A DNA stretch of 64,000 bases. It comes from Ardenticatenaceae bacterium (GTDB lineage: Bacteria; Chloroflexota; Anaerolineae; Promineifilales; Promineifilaceae). Positions 1 to 11,380 of this stretch are shown in pieces. The notes beneath the pieces are model-generated. The model worked only from the letters and a program-made list of their open reading frames with translations. It was not told the DNA's origin and searched no databases. Position 1 is the first letter of the stretch. Every line of letters begins with the position of its first letter. The position numbers and the translations under genes are program-made. The stretch spans positions 298,180-362,179 of the forward strand of contig JACKBN010000005.1 in NCBI GenBank assembly GCA_020634565.1, written 5' to 3'.

Positions 1-3174
<3,174 letters not shown>

Positions 3175-3182
<8 letters not shown>

Positions 3183-3594
3183 GTTAACGGCCGAATTCCC
3201 CACCGCCAGAAAACAAACAACTGCCTCAGTAAAACTCCCAACTGGGCGCTTGCTCATTGACGATGCTGATGAGATTCTTTACGCCAATACCCAGGCGCGC
3301 CATTTTTTAGGTTTGTTGACGGACGAAATGCTACCAAGAGGGCAAAAATTTCTACAGCTGGTACGCGCGGCGTATCAATGCAGCCCGCCGCTGGCCTGGA
3401 TGGACTGGCCCAGACATTCGGGCAGCAACCCATCCCGCTACCTCATTTACACGCCACCTAATGGCCAGGGTCACTTGCTGCTAAAAGTAGAAATTGCAGA
3501 GCATATTCGTCTGGAGGGTAAAGATATTTGGGCAATCACGATCAAATCTGTAGAATCTAAATTTGCAACGGCCGTTTCTCAACTTACAATATAG
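3175..3594 (+). CDS. Small PAS-like protein
   Basis: Protein of 139 aa sitting between two kinase genes and starting inside the end of the first. Residues about 22-125 read like a minimal PAS fold: GRLLIDDADEILYANTQARHFLG matches the start of a PAS core in pattern (a strand, a turn with Asp, then YANxxA), and the C-terminal strands LLKVEIAEHI and IWAITIKSV fit the PAS sheet. There is no kinase, receiver or DNA-binding region and no membrane segment. In this context it could be a stand-alone sensory or adaptor module for the neighbouring kinases. The PAS call rests on pattern only. Confidence 0.6.
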
Positions 3595-3658
3595 AAAGAT
3601 AGTCAAAGTGCAATTTAATCAATTAACGCCTGATCAATTAATGAAGGAAACCTCTTTC

Positions 3659-4762
3659 ATGGTCCCAAACCCCACCCAGCAAACGCAAATTTGCATTGTG
3701 GACGATAACCAAATGGCGCGCGAGGTTATCGCGGAACAGCTTTCGCTAGACGCCTATGAGGTCAGGCAGTTTGTCAGTGGCGTCGATCTGTTAGAGCATA
3801 TTGACACGTATGACCCAGACGTCATTCTGATGGACGTGATGATGCCCCAAATGAATGGCTACGATGTGTGCCAAATCATCAAACAAAACCCGGAAAAGAA
3901 GCATATTCCCATCATTTTGGTCACAGCACTAAGCAGCCGTGAAGATATGCTCAGAGGCTTGGAATTTGGTGCTGATGAATTTTTGACCAAGCCAGTGAAT
4001 GGCTCTGAGCTGCGCGCTCGTGTACGCACCATGTTGCGCATTAAGCAACAATACGATTCGCTACAATCCGTTATGCAGCTGCGCGAAGATTTGGCCCACA
4101 TGCTCATCCACGATATGCGGAATCCTCTCACAGTGGCCACCCTCTACAACAACATTCTACTAAAACGCGACCAACTTTCTGGGCGCGATAAAGAATACGC
4201 TTCGCTGGTGCGTGACAGCTTGCGTAATCTGGCTGGCTTTCTGGATGAAATCCTCACCGTCGCAAAAATGGAAGAAGGTGCGCTCAAACTAGCCCGCAAT
4301 TGGGAAAATGTGAACACCCTGATACGCGAAGTCGCTGAAAACCACCGGGAACTGGCCCAACTGCACGGATTTCAGCTGGTGTTAGACCTACCAGAAAACA
4401 ATCCAGCTTTCTCCATAGACGCACCATTGTTTAGACGTGTTATCGATAATTTGTTATCCAACGCCTTCAAATATGCGCCAGAGCAAAGTCAGGTTACCGT
4501 AAAATTGCGCTATGAAGGTGTGGATACGGCCGTTACCCAGCCCACTCTCTGCTTGCAGGTAATTGATGAAGGCCCAGGGATCGCCCCAGAAAACTACCAG
4601 CGTATTTTTGATAAATACGAAGTTATAACTTTGAAGAAAACAGGGCAAGAACAGGTAGGCTTGGGGCTGGCCTTCTGCAAAATGGTCGTCGAAGCACACG
4701 GCGGACAGATTTTTGCTTCAGCCAACAGCCCAAATGGCGCCGTTTTCACAATTGAGCTTTAA
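3659..4762 (+). CDS. Receiver-histidine kinase (REC-HisKA-HATPase)
   Basis: Receiver domain fused in front of a histidine kinase, a layout often found in proteins that take phosphate from an upstream hybrid kinase. The receiver (about residues 8-125) has ICIVDDN, phosphoacceptor Asp in VILMDVMMPQMNG and Lys in EFLTKPV. HisKA has the H-box MLIHDMRNPL, and HATPase has DNLLSNAFKYAP and VGLGLAFCK. The ATG at 3659 was chosen because AAGGAA lies 9 bases upstream and because it gives 367 aa, the same length as the paralogue at 19522-20625; ATG 3641, GTG 3608 and TTG 3563 are in-frame alternatives. There is no output domain. It probably acts in one phosphorelay with the flanking genes. Confidence 0.9.
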   Translation: MVPNPTQQTQICIVDDNQMAREVIAEQLSLDAYEVRQFVSGVDLLEHIDTYDPDVILMDVMMPQMNGYDVCQIIKQNPEKKHIPIILVTALSSREDMLRGLEFGADEFLTKPVNGSELRARVRTMLRIKQQYDSLQSVMQLREDLAHMLIHDMRNPLTVATLYNNILLKRDQLSGRDKEYASLVRDSLRNLAGFLDEILTVAKMEEGALKLARNWENVNTLIREVAENHRELAQLHGFQLVLDLPENNPAFSIDAPLFRRVIDNLLSNAFKYAPEQSQVTVKLRYEGVDTAVTQPTLCLQVIDEGPGIAPENYQRIFDKYEVITLKKTGQEQVGLGLAFCKMVVEAHGGQIFASANSPNGAVFTIEL

Positions 4763-4898
4763 CCAAAAAATGCCAACTCGTGCCATACTAAAATCAGCGA
4801 GCATCTGTAAATGACATGCTTCCTATTTAACCACGGGTCCCTTTTTGTTAAGTTACGAGCAGGCAGTTTATTTGACATGTGCCTATACGGAAGAAGAA

Positions 4899-5627
4899 AT
4901 GCAATCTCACTCCATTTTATTAATTGATGATCACTATCAATTAGTTCAGGGAATACGAAACAGCCTGCAAGAAGACGGCTACGAAATCATCGTAGCAGCC
5001 AACGGCCTGGACGGCCTAAAAGCTGCCCGTCGCCACCGCCCAGACCTTATCGTCCTCGATATAAACATGCCTTTAATGGATGGGCTGGAAGTATGCAATC
5101 GGTTACGTGCCGACAACCAGTTCAGAAAGGTACCCATTCTCTTCCTCACCTCCCGCAATAGTGTAGAAGATCGCGTTCGTGGTTTGGACAACGGTGCAGA
5201 TGATTATCTGGCCAAGCCCTTCAACACGGCCGAATTAAAAGCTCGCGTTCGCGCCTTGCTGCGCCGTACCCAGGATGCATTTGAAGAAAGCGAAGATCAG
5301 TCAATTGAGATGACCCGCTTGCGGGTCGGGCCATTAACTCTGGACCTCAAAGCGTGCTGGGTCAAAATTGAAGATGGTGAAGCCGTGCAGCTCACCCCCG
5401 CTGAATTTGAGCTGCTTCAATATTTAATGAGCCATCCCAACCAAACCTTCTCCGGTGAGGATCTTTTGGAAAACGTGTGGGCCTATGAGCCAGGCACAGC
5501 CGACCAAAGTTTGGCCCGCTGGCACATCCGCAACTTGCGCGCCAAAATCGAACCAAACCCAACGAAACCCGTTTTCATTCGCACCATTCCCCGGCACGGC
5601 TATATCCTCAGCCCAGAAGTAAACTAG
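4899..5627 (+). CDS. OmpR/PhoB-family response regulator
   Basis: Two-domain DNA-binding response regulator of 242 aa. The N-terminal receiver has ILLIDDH, phosphoacceptor Asp in LIVLDINMPLMDG, Thr/Ser in LFLTSR and Lys in DYLAKPF. The C-terminal winged helix (about residues 130-238) carries the trans_reg_C pattern LTPAEFELLQYLMSHPNQTFSGEDLLENVW and HIRNLRAKIEPNP...IRTIPRHGYIL. ATG 4899, preceded by GGAAGAAG, is preferred over the TTG at 4845. It is the only clear DNA-binding regulator in the window and ends 405 bases before the archaellin gene on the same strand, so it is a natural candidate to regulate arlB. That link is an inference from position. Confidence 0.93.
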   Translation: MQSHSILLIDDHYQLVQGIRNSLQEDGYEIIVAANGLDGLKAARRHRPDLIVLDINMPLMDGLEVCNRLRADNQFRKVPILFLTSRNSVEDRVRGLDNGADDYLAKPFNTAELKARVRALLRRTQDAFEESEDQSIEMTRLRVGPLTLDLKACWVKIEDGEAVQLTPAEFELLQYLMSHPNQTFSGEDLLENVWAYEPGTADQSLARWHIRNLRAKIEPNPTKPVFIRTIPRHGYILSPEVN

Positions 5628-6032
5628 GCGCTCCCCTTTCGCGGCGCCCGCACTTTCCACACCTTAGCACACCCCATAATTTTAGAGACAAAAACTGCGG
5701 CCTTACCCCATTCACTGGCTGTGTAGAACGGCGAATTGTGGGGTAAGACGGCCGTTTCCACCACACAATCCACCTAATCCCGGCCCTACAAAATTCGTAA
5801 ATTTCCAATAAATTTTGACGCGTAATTTTTACCCGTACTCGAGTAATACCCAGTGAATACCATTAAATTTTCATAGTGGGATGCAGGTAATAGACCTTAA
5901 GTAGTGGTCTCACACATACCCAACGCAATGCTCTCGCTAAGCACACACACAAGCCCCTGTTTTTATAGTAAATTTATGGAAGTACCGTACTGGTAAACAA
6001 AAAGTAATTTTAATTTTAAGGAGCTGTAAAAA
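5628..6032. promoter_or_regulatory. Archaellin leader and upstream region
   Basis: A 405-base non-coding stretch between the OmpR-type regulator and arlB. It holds the 5698-5754 hairpin, then AT-rich DNA with a short inverted repeat AGACC...GGTCT (about 5892-5909) and a strong ribosome binding site AAGGAG at 6018-6023, 9 bases before the arlB ATG. A TATAGT near 5964 could be a -10 box, but I see no matching -35 box, so no promoter is called. The length and the strong SD fit a highly expressed structural gene under its own control. Confidence 0.5.
5698..5754. repeat. Imperfect inverted repeat, REP-like
   Basis: CGGCCTTACCCCA (5698-5710) pairs with TGGGGTAAGACGGCCG (about 5739-5754) with one extra base, giving a stem of about 13 bp around a 28-base loop. 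The right arm includes a copy of the window-wide ACGGCCGT palindrome. There is no U-tract, so it is more likely an interspersed palindromic element than a terminator for the regulator gene. Confidence 0.5.
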
Positions 6033-6608
6033 ATGAAAAACTATTGGTCAAAAATGTTCAAGAATCTGGTAAAAGAAGAAAAAGGTGTTAGTGCGCTGGA
6101 AACCGCAATCATTCTTATTGCTTTCGTAGTTGTAGCTGCCATTTTTGCTTTCACCATCTTGTCCGCTGGTACCACCTCTACCGAACAAAGTAAAGAAGCC
6201 ATCTACGCCGGTCTTTCCGAAGTCCGCAGCTCGATGGAACTTCGTGGCGCTGTTGTAGCCGAAACCGACGGCACCAAAGTTACCAACATCATCTTCAGCG
6301 TTTCTAACGCTGCTGGCGGCGAATCCATCGACATGACCGCCCCAACCAGCAACACCCTGATTATTGACTACCGTGACAATGACCAACGTGCTGCCAACCT
6401 GACCTGGGCGCTGAATTGGGTTGTTCAGAACGACACCGACAATCTGTTGGAAGAAGGTGAACTGGCTGAACTGACTGTAGACGTATCCTCCCTGAACTTG
6501 GGCGCCAACACCCAATTCGCCATGGAAATCAAACCAGGGCAAGGTGGTGTGGTTGTTGTAGAACGTACGACCCCCGCTTACTTGGACACCATTATCGACC
6601 TGCGCTAA
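6033..6608 (+). CDS. arlB: Archaellin (archaeal-type flagellin)
   Basis: Filament subunit of an archaellum. The protein of 191 aa has a class III signal peptide: a basic 18-residue leader ending EEKG, cleavage expected before V19, then VSALETAIILIAFVVVAA with Glu at +5 (E23) and one hydrophobic helix to about residue 46. The region after the helix (FTILSAGTTSTEQSKEAIYAG, then SSMELRG) matches the archaellin N-terminal pattern known from Euryarchaeota and is unlike Flp/Tad or type IVa pilins. The remaining 130 residues form a small, beta-rich Asn/Thr-rich outer domain. AAGGAG sits 9 bases before the ATG. It is the only archaellin gene visible. The adjacent A24 peptidase is the obvious processing enzyme. 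Two hairpins follow the stop and may set its excess over the motor genes. Confidence 0.92.
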   Translation: MKNYWSKMFKNLVKEEKGVSALETAIILIAFVVVAAIFAFTILSAGTTSTEQSKEAIYAGLSEVRSSMELRGAVVAETDGTKVTNIIFSVSNAAGGESIDMTAPTSNTLIIDYRDNDQRAANLTWALNWVVQNDTDNLLEEGELAELTVDVSSLNLGANTQFAMEIKPGQGGVVVVERTTPAYLDTIIDLR

Positions 6609-6621
6609 GCAAGCAAAACCT

Positions 6622-6643
6622 GAGGCTTACAAACGTAAGCCTC
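6622..6643 (+). other. Hairpin directly after archaellin gene
   Basis: Perfect 9-bp stem GAGGCTTAC / GTAAGCCTC with loop AAAC, 13 bases after the arlB stop. No U-tract follows, so it is more likely a 3'-end stabiliser or partial attenuator than a classical terminator. Confidence 0.7.
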
Positions 6644-6657
6644 CCCTTAAAAATTGC

Positions 6658-6690
6658 AGTGGCACGTCCAGCAAAAAAGGGCGTGCCACT
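6658..6690 (+). other. Second hairpin between archaellin and motor genes
   Basis: AGTGGCACGTCC pairs with GGGCGTGCCACT (12 bp including one G-T pair) around a loop of AGCAAAAAA. With the hairpin at 6622-6643 it forms a tandem pair between the abundant filament gene and the motor genes. The following bases (tatctgattg) are not a clean U-tract. Inference: partial termination or mRNA processing gives high arlB and low motor-gene expression. Confidence 0.65.
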
Positions 6691-6809
6691 TATCTGATTG
6701 TAAACAAGAAATACGCGAAAAAGCAGCGGCACAACTAGTGCATTGTGAGTTCTGGCTAAACTGAGGGATGCGCTTTGTTCCGTCCACTTCCTAAACTGGG
6801 AGGCGCACT

Positions 6810-7898
6810 GTGGCACTTGAAGACAGAGTAAAAGAATTAGAAGAGGAACTAAAGGTTCTAAAAAACGAAATCCAAACAACATTACTGGATATTCAAGAGC
6901 AAATTCTTTCTCACTACTACCCATCCCTTTACCCATCAGCCAATAAAGAAGCCAATTTAGCCCAGGCTAATGCCGCAAATAGACAAACAACTGCTGAAGC
7001 TTACGCGCCACAGCCAGCTGCGATGCCTATGGTCCCGACTACGGCCGTTCCGCCAGCAGCAGTTACCCCAACCGAAGCTGCACCGGCACCTGCTAGATAC
7101 CACGGCAAATACAAAACACAAACCATCACCCTGGTTGACGAGCCCGAAGAAGAGGAAGAAGTTGACGACGACATTCCCTTCGAAGAAGAGGAAGAACCGG
7201 TACGGTTGGCTGTTGTGCCCCAGAAAAGCCACAAGCCAGCCAAACCCTCTGTTAACGGCCACACCTCAAACGGCACCCACAAGCCTATTTTGCCCCCACC
7301 CAGCCAGGAACTCACCGCTGAAGATGAAGCCTTTCTAGATGCCATCGTCGCCAAGGGCAAAGATACAACCGGCAAAGAAAAGGCCGTCTCTTTTGATGAG
7401 TTTAAAGAGTTAATGGAACAGAAATCGCCTGAAGGGGGTGCCGAAGAGGAGCTACTGGACGAAGACCTGCTCAATGATCTCCTTCAAGATTCACTCTTTG
7501 CCTTCAATGAAGAGTATCTCAATCAGGTAACCAATCTCGGGCTGCCCGATTTACCGGAAGATGAAACGGTTCCTGAATCTGCATCAATTGACAAGCTTGC
7601 CGTCAAATCCACGGTGCGCAAGCTACTCAACTGGATAGATGAAAGCGTAATGGTCATTGGCAAAGACCCCACGAAGCAGGCCATTGCCATGTATGTACGC
7701 GCCGGGGATCTCTCTTCAGAAATGCATCAAACGCTGCTGCTGCTGGTTGACTCCACTCATGCCAATCCCGCTACAGAAAAAGCAAACATTCGCCAAATTA
7801 TTGACACGCTAGGCGAGCTAAATGACATTTTGGATCACCATACCTCAGAGTACCTTGACCAGGTGATGAGGTTCGTCACGGAGGTCAATTTTGGATAA
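6810..7898 (+). CDS. Fused ArlC/D/E-like archaellum switch protein
   Basis: Likely counterpart of the ArlC/ArlD/ArlE proteins that connect the archaellum motor to chemotaxis signalling. Residues 1-32 form a coiled coil (LEDRVKELEEELKVLKNEI); about 45-250 is a low-complexity linker rich in Ala, Pro, Thr and acidic runs; and about 259-362 holds a helical domain with KLLNWIDESVMVIG followed by AIAMYVRAGDLSSEM, the spacing of the ArlD/E domain (LLxWLxxLxxxxG then YxxxGWIS). The start is GTG at 6810 with GGGAGG 6 bases upstream. The stop overlaps the next gene by 8 bp. Archaea usually have two or three separate proteins, so one long protein is notable. The position between arlB and arlG/F/H supports the call more strongly than the sequence does. 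Confidence 0.72.
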   Translation: MALEDRVKELEEELKVLKNEIQTTLLDIQEQILSHYYPSLYPSANKEANLAQANAANRQTTAEAYAPQPAAMPMVPTTAVPPAAVTPTEAAPAPARYHGKYKTQTITLVDEPEEEEEVDDDIPFEEEEEPVRLAVVPQKSHKPAKPSVNGHTSNGTHKPILPPPSQELTAEDEAFLDAIVAKGKDTTGKEKAVSFDEFKELMEQKSPEGGAEEELLDEDLLNDLLQDSLFAFNEEYLNQVTNLGLPDLPEDETVPESASIDKLAVKSTVRKLLNWIDESVMVIGKDPTKQAIAMYVRAGDLSSEMHQTLLLLVDSTHANPATEKANIRQIIDTLGELNDILDHHTSEYLDQVMRFVTEVNFG

Positions 7899-8403
7899 GA
7901 CAATCGTCACCGCATTTATGGTTATTATCAGCGTGGTGGCTTCCGTACTGGTATTCAACTCACTGTATCCGGCCATCCAACAAAGCAGCGATGCCATGGT
8001 CGTCATGAAATCGCGCCTGGATGACCGTATGAAAAGCCAGATCGAGATTGTGCATGCTAGCGGCGAGCTCAATAGCAGTGGTTCCTGGCAAGATGCAAAT
8101 GGAGACGGCCGTTTCAACGTCTTCATCTGGACTAAAAATATTGGCTCTTCCCGCATCTCTGGCCTGGATCGCGTCGATCTGTTCTTCGGTCCCGAAGGTG
8201 ATTTCACCCGCATCCCCCACGAAAGCACAGCTGGCGGCAGCTACCCCTACTGGACAGCCAGCCTGGAAAACGACACCAACTGGAATCCCACCGCCACCCT
8301 ACAAATCACCATTCACTTCTCTGGCACGCTGGCCTCAGGCCGATATTTCATTAAAGTCATCACGCCCAACGGCGTTGAAGATCAAATCTTCATGGGTTTA
8401 TAA
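7891..8403 (+). CDS. arlG: ArlG-like archaellum stator protein
   Basis: Membrane-anchored beta-sandwich protein of 170 aa. An N-terminal hydrophobic helix (about residues 5-27, TIVTAFMVIISVVASVLVFN) is followed by a domain with the ArlG-type elements WTKNIGSSRI in the middle and FIKVITPNGVEDQIF at the C-terminus (archaeal ArlG ends with a similar VVTENGV pattern). In archaea ArlF and ArlG form a complex that holds the motor against the S-layer. The start is TTG 7891, supported by GGAGG at 7880-7884 and by the 8-bp overlap with the previous gene. F versus G was assigned from these motifs; the order here is G then F, reversed from many archaea, and the two labels could be swapped. Confidence 0.72.
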   Translation: MDKTIVTAFMVIISVVASVLVFNSLYPAIQQSSDAMVVMKSRLDDRMKSQIEIVHASGELNSSGSWQDANGDGRFNVFIWTKNIGSSRISGLDRVDLFFGPEGDFTRIPHESTAGGSYPYWTASLENDTNWNPTATLQITIHFSGTLASGRYFIKVITPNGVEDQIFMGL

Positions 8404-8405
8404 GC

Positions 8406-8933
8406 ATGGAATCACTCATTACTGTTATTCTCGTTGTCACCCTTATCCTCTTTGCCGGACTCAACATTTTTCAAGAAACATTAGACGCACAAGATGCGCT
8501 AACCACCACCTGGCAAGAAATGGAAGAAATTTCCGGCGACCGGGCACGGACGATGCTCACGCCTATCTCATCCACCGTCAAGAGCAATGGGGCCATTGTT
8601 GAAGTCATCTTCAAAAATGAAGGCGCTACCAAATTAGCTGATTTCGACCGCTGGGATCTGGTAATGCAATATTACACCGACAGCGCCTCCTATGAGATTG
8701 ACTGGCTACCCTACGTAGACACCTACCCCGGCAGCAACCAATGGACCAACGCAGGTATTTATGTGGATGCGGCCACTGGCCTGCCAGAAGCATTTGAACC
8801 TGGCATTTTAAACCCTGGGGAAGAAATGGTTGTGCAAGTTCAGTTAATGCCGACCATCGGCATGACCACCACCAACATGCTCACCATTGGCACCGAATAT
8901 GGCATCCAGGCATCAACCATCATCACCCGCTAA
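8406..8933 (+). CDS. arlF: ArlF-like archaellum stator protein
   Basis: Second membrane-anchored beta-sandwich protein (175 aa), two bases after the ArlG-like gene. Residues 3-22 are a hydrophobic helix (SLITVILVVTLILFAGLNIF). The extracytoplasmic part has VEVIFKNEGATKLADFDRWDLVMQYY, which resembles the ArlF pattern of an N-x-G turn, a D(F/Y)D step and a W-D strand, and ends with a Thr-rich strand. No strong SD is seen, so it is probably translated by coupling with the preceding stop. Likely function: stator partner of the ArlG-like protein outside the membrane. The assignment leans on position directly before arlH. Confidence 0.7.
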   Translation: MESLITVILVVTLILFAGLNIFQETLDAQDALTTTWQEMEEISGDRARTMLTPISSTVKSNGAIVEVIFKNEGATKLADFDRWDLVMQYYTDSASYEIDWLPYVDTYPGSNQWTNAGIYVDAATGLPEAFEPGILNPGEEMVVQVQLMPTIGMTTTNMLTIGTEYGIQASTIITR

Positions 8934-8951
8934 CCTGGCTTAGGACAAAGT

Positions 8952-9656
8952 ATGGACGTTTATCGCACCAAAACAGTCGTTTCTACCGGCAGTACCGAAC
9001 TGGATAACAAAGTGGGCGGCGGCATTCCGCTCGGTTCCCTAACACTCATTGAAGGCGGATCGCACTCAGGCAAATCTGTGTTTTCACAGCAGTTGCTCTG
9101 GGGTTCGTTACGTGATGGTTATCGTATTTCGCTGTTTACCAGCGAAAACACGGTCAAAAGCTTAATGCGCCAGATGCACAGCTTGAATCTAGACGTACAA
9201 ACCAATCTGCTTCTGAGCCAACTGCGTGTTTACCCCATGGAAGTCTCCAATTCACAAGAAGCGGGATTGGAATCGCTGCTCGGGGCCATTAAATACGAAG
9301 CCGCTAACGAGCGTGACATTATCTTCGTAGATGCGCTCACGCCTTTTATTTCTGGCTCGCCAGCCAGCATGATCATTAGCTACTTTGAACAGTGCAAGCG
9401 CCTATGTTCCAATGGCACCACCGTGGTCACCATTATTCACTCCCATGCGGTCGACCAGGACTTGCTTATCCGCATTCAATCACTATGCGATGCCCATCTG
9501 CGGATGAGAACAGAAAATGCGGGCAGTAAGCTCATCAAAATCATGGAAGTGGCCAAAATTAGAGGCGCCAGCAAAAACACAGGCAACATTATTAGTTTTG
9601 AAATCGAACCTGGGATCGGTATGCGGATTATCCCAATTAGTAAAGCGCAAGGTTAA
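8952..9656 (+). CDS. arlH: Archaellum motor ATPase-like protein ArlH
   Basis: RecA/KaiC-type ATP-binding protein of 234 aa that in archaea forms a ring on ArlI and regulates the motor. It has LGSLTLIEGGSHSGKSVFSQ with the Walker A lysine K41, preceded by STGSTELDNKVGGGIP, which is the diagnostic ArlH opening, Walker B IIFVDAL near residue 127, and the C-terminal ArlH signature VAKIRGASKNTGNIISFEIEP plus RIIPISKA. Length and motifs match archaeal ArlH closely and differ from true KaiC (single domain, no tandem repeat). AGGA lies upstream of the ATG. It is followed 5 bases later by arlI. Confidence 0.93.
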   Translation: MDVYRTKTVVSTGSTELDNKVGGGIPLGSLTLIEGGSHSGKSVFSQQLLWGSLRDGYRISLFTSENTVKSLMRQMHSLNLDVQTNLLLSQLRVYPMEVSNSQEAGLESLLGAIKYEAANERDIIFVDALTPFISGSPASMIISYFEQCKRLCSNGTTVVTIIHSHAVDQDLLIRIQSLCDAHLRMRTENAGSKLIKIMEVAKIRGASKNTGNIISFEIEPGIGMRIIPISKAQG

Positions 9657-9661
9657 TAACC

Positions 9662-11356
9662 ATGGCCGATGTCTTATTACCTTTTCCTGAAGAAAGAATC
9701 GATTACCGCAAAATTGGGCGAGGCGACAGCTTCTTGCCCGGTTTCCCCCAGCCATTGCGCGAAGTTGCCATGCAGAAACCGTATCTGGCAGCTTACCTCA
9801 CGGCTCTGCCAGTGGATGAAATTGGCATTCCTGAATTTTACCCAACGCCTGACCGTTCCCTGGGCAAACTGGAAAGGCGCAACCTGATCTACCCCATTCG
9901 CAAAGGGAACTTTATTCATATCTATCCAGACGAACAAAGTGAGCGAGATTACTACATTGTGATTGAGCCCACACTGGGCATCAATCTCAATGGCCTTTCC
10001 CGTGAAATTGAGCTGAAGTTACTGGATATGGCCGAAGAAATCGGCGAAACCGATGAAGAAGACCGCGAATCAGTGTTCATGGAAAGTTTGGACAAAATTC
10101 TCACGGTTAAATCATCCAAAAATGGCAAAAGCAAGGACCGGCGCTTACAGGTTAACCCTCTGGAAATGGAAGCTATTCGCTACACTACCAAGAGAGACAA
10201 AATTGGTGTTGGCGCCTTAGACCCGCTGCTAAATGACGAGTTCATTGAAGATATTAGCTGCAGCGGCATTGGCCCCATCTTTCTGGAGCATAAGCTGTTC
10301 AAAAGCCTGAAAACGTCGATCGTGTTCTCCAATCATGAACAGCTAGATGCGTTTGTGGTGTGGTTGGGCGAGCGTATCAAGCAGCCCGTTACCCTACGAA
10401 ATCCGATTGTGGACTCGGTGCTGCCGGACGGCTCGCGTATTAACATTGTATACGGCCGTGACATCACCAAGCGCGGCAGCAACTTCACCATCCGTAAATT
10501 TGCTGAAGAGCCATTGAACATTCTCAAACTCATCGACTTTGGCGGTATCACCTCCACCATGGCCGCTTACCTCTGGCTAGCCATTGAAGATGACCTGAAT
10601 GTGTTTGTCTCTGGTGAAACAGCGTCTGGCAAAACCACCCTGCTTAACGCCCTCACCACATTCATCAAGCCCGATGCCAAAATCGTCACGATTGAGGATA
10701 CGCCAGAGCTTCAAGTGCCCCAGGAAAACTGGCTGCGCGAAGTTGTCAAGAACATGGGCGCAGATGACCAGGGTGCCTCTGTTACCATGTTTGACCTGCT
10801 AAAAGCCGCTCTGCGGCAGCGCCCCAACCGCATCATGATTGGTGAAATTCGTGGTGAAGAAGGGAACATTGCCTTCGGTGCTATGCAAACAGGCCATGGT
10901 GTAATGGCCACATTCCATGCCTCATCGGTAGAGAAGCTGATCCAACGTTTGACTGGTGCGCCCATTTTGGTGCCTAAAACGTATGTGCCCAACCTGGACC
11001 TGGTCGTTATTCAGATGGCTGTACGTGGACCAAATGGCAATACGCTGCGGCGAATTCTGAGCATCAATGAAATTGTTGACTACGATCCATCTACCAACAG
11101 CTTTTCTTACATCACCGCCTTTCGCTGGCGACCCGATGATGACACATTCGAGTTCCCCGCCTACATGAACAGCTTCTTACTGGAAGAGAAAGTGGCACGA
11201 ATGCGCGGCTACACCGAACAAAACAAGCGCAAAATCTATGACGATCTCAACAAGCGAGCCCGTATTCTGGAAAAACTTGGCGCGCAAAAGATTGGCGGCT
11301 TTAAGGAGCTGTTCAATATCATGACCGAAGCCCGACGCCAGGGGCTCATCGACTAA
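9662..11356 (+). CDS. arlI: Archaellum assembly and rotation ATPase ArlI
   Basis: Hexameric secretion-type ATPase that powers both filament assembly and rotation in archaella. The N-terminal domain (about 1-300) shows the archaeal GspE/FlaI features, including VDSVLPDGSRINIVYG and GSNFTIRKF. The C-terminal motor has Walker A SGETASGKTT (K324), an Asp box (VTIEDTPELQ), Walker B RIMIGEIRGEE and a His box (GHGVMATFHAS). The 564-aa length is usual for ArlI. There is no zinc-binding C4 motif of bacterial GspE, and the sequence reads as archaeal FlaI rather than TadA or PilB/PilT. Start ATG 9662 with AAGG upstream. Only this one assembly ATPase is present, with no retraction ATPase. Confidence 0.95.
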   Translation: MADVLLPFPEERIDYRKIGRGDSFLPGFPQPLREVAMQKPYLAAYLTALPVDEIGIPEFYPTPDRSLGKLERRNLIYPIRKGNFIHIYPDEQSERDYYIVIEPTLGINLNGLSREIELKLLDMAEEIGETDEEDRESVFMESLDKILTVKSSKNGKSKDRRLQVNPLEMEAIRYTTKRDKIGVGALDPLLNDEFIEDISCSGIGPIFLEHKLFKSLKTSIVFSNHEQLDAFVVWLGERIKQPVTLRNPIVDSVLPDGSRINIVYGRDITKRGSNFTIRKFAEEPLNILKLIDFGGITSTMAAYLWLAIEDDLNVFVSGETASGKTTLLNALTTFIKPDAKIVTIEDTPELQVPQENWLREVVKNMGADDQGASVTMFDLLKAALRQRPNRIMIGEIRGEEGNIAFGAMQTGHGVMATFHASSVEKLIQRLTGAPILVPKTYVPNLDLVVIQMAVRGPNGNTLRRILSINEIVDYDPSTNSFSYITAFRWRPDDDTFEFPAYMNSFLLEEKVARMRGYTEQNKRKIYDDLNKRARILEKLGAQKIGGFKELFNIMTEARRQGLID

Positions 11357-11380
11357 CTAATTTTTGACGAGGCGCACTGT

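Noticed and set aside
5815..5849. TTGACG...TAATAC as the arlB promoter
   Set aside because: The spacer is 23 bases, too long for a sigma70-type promoter.
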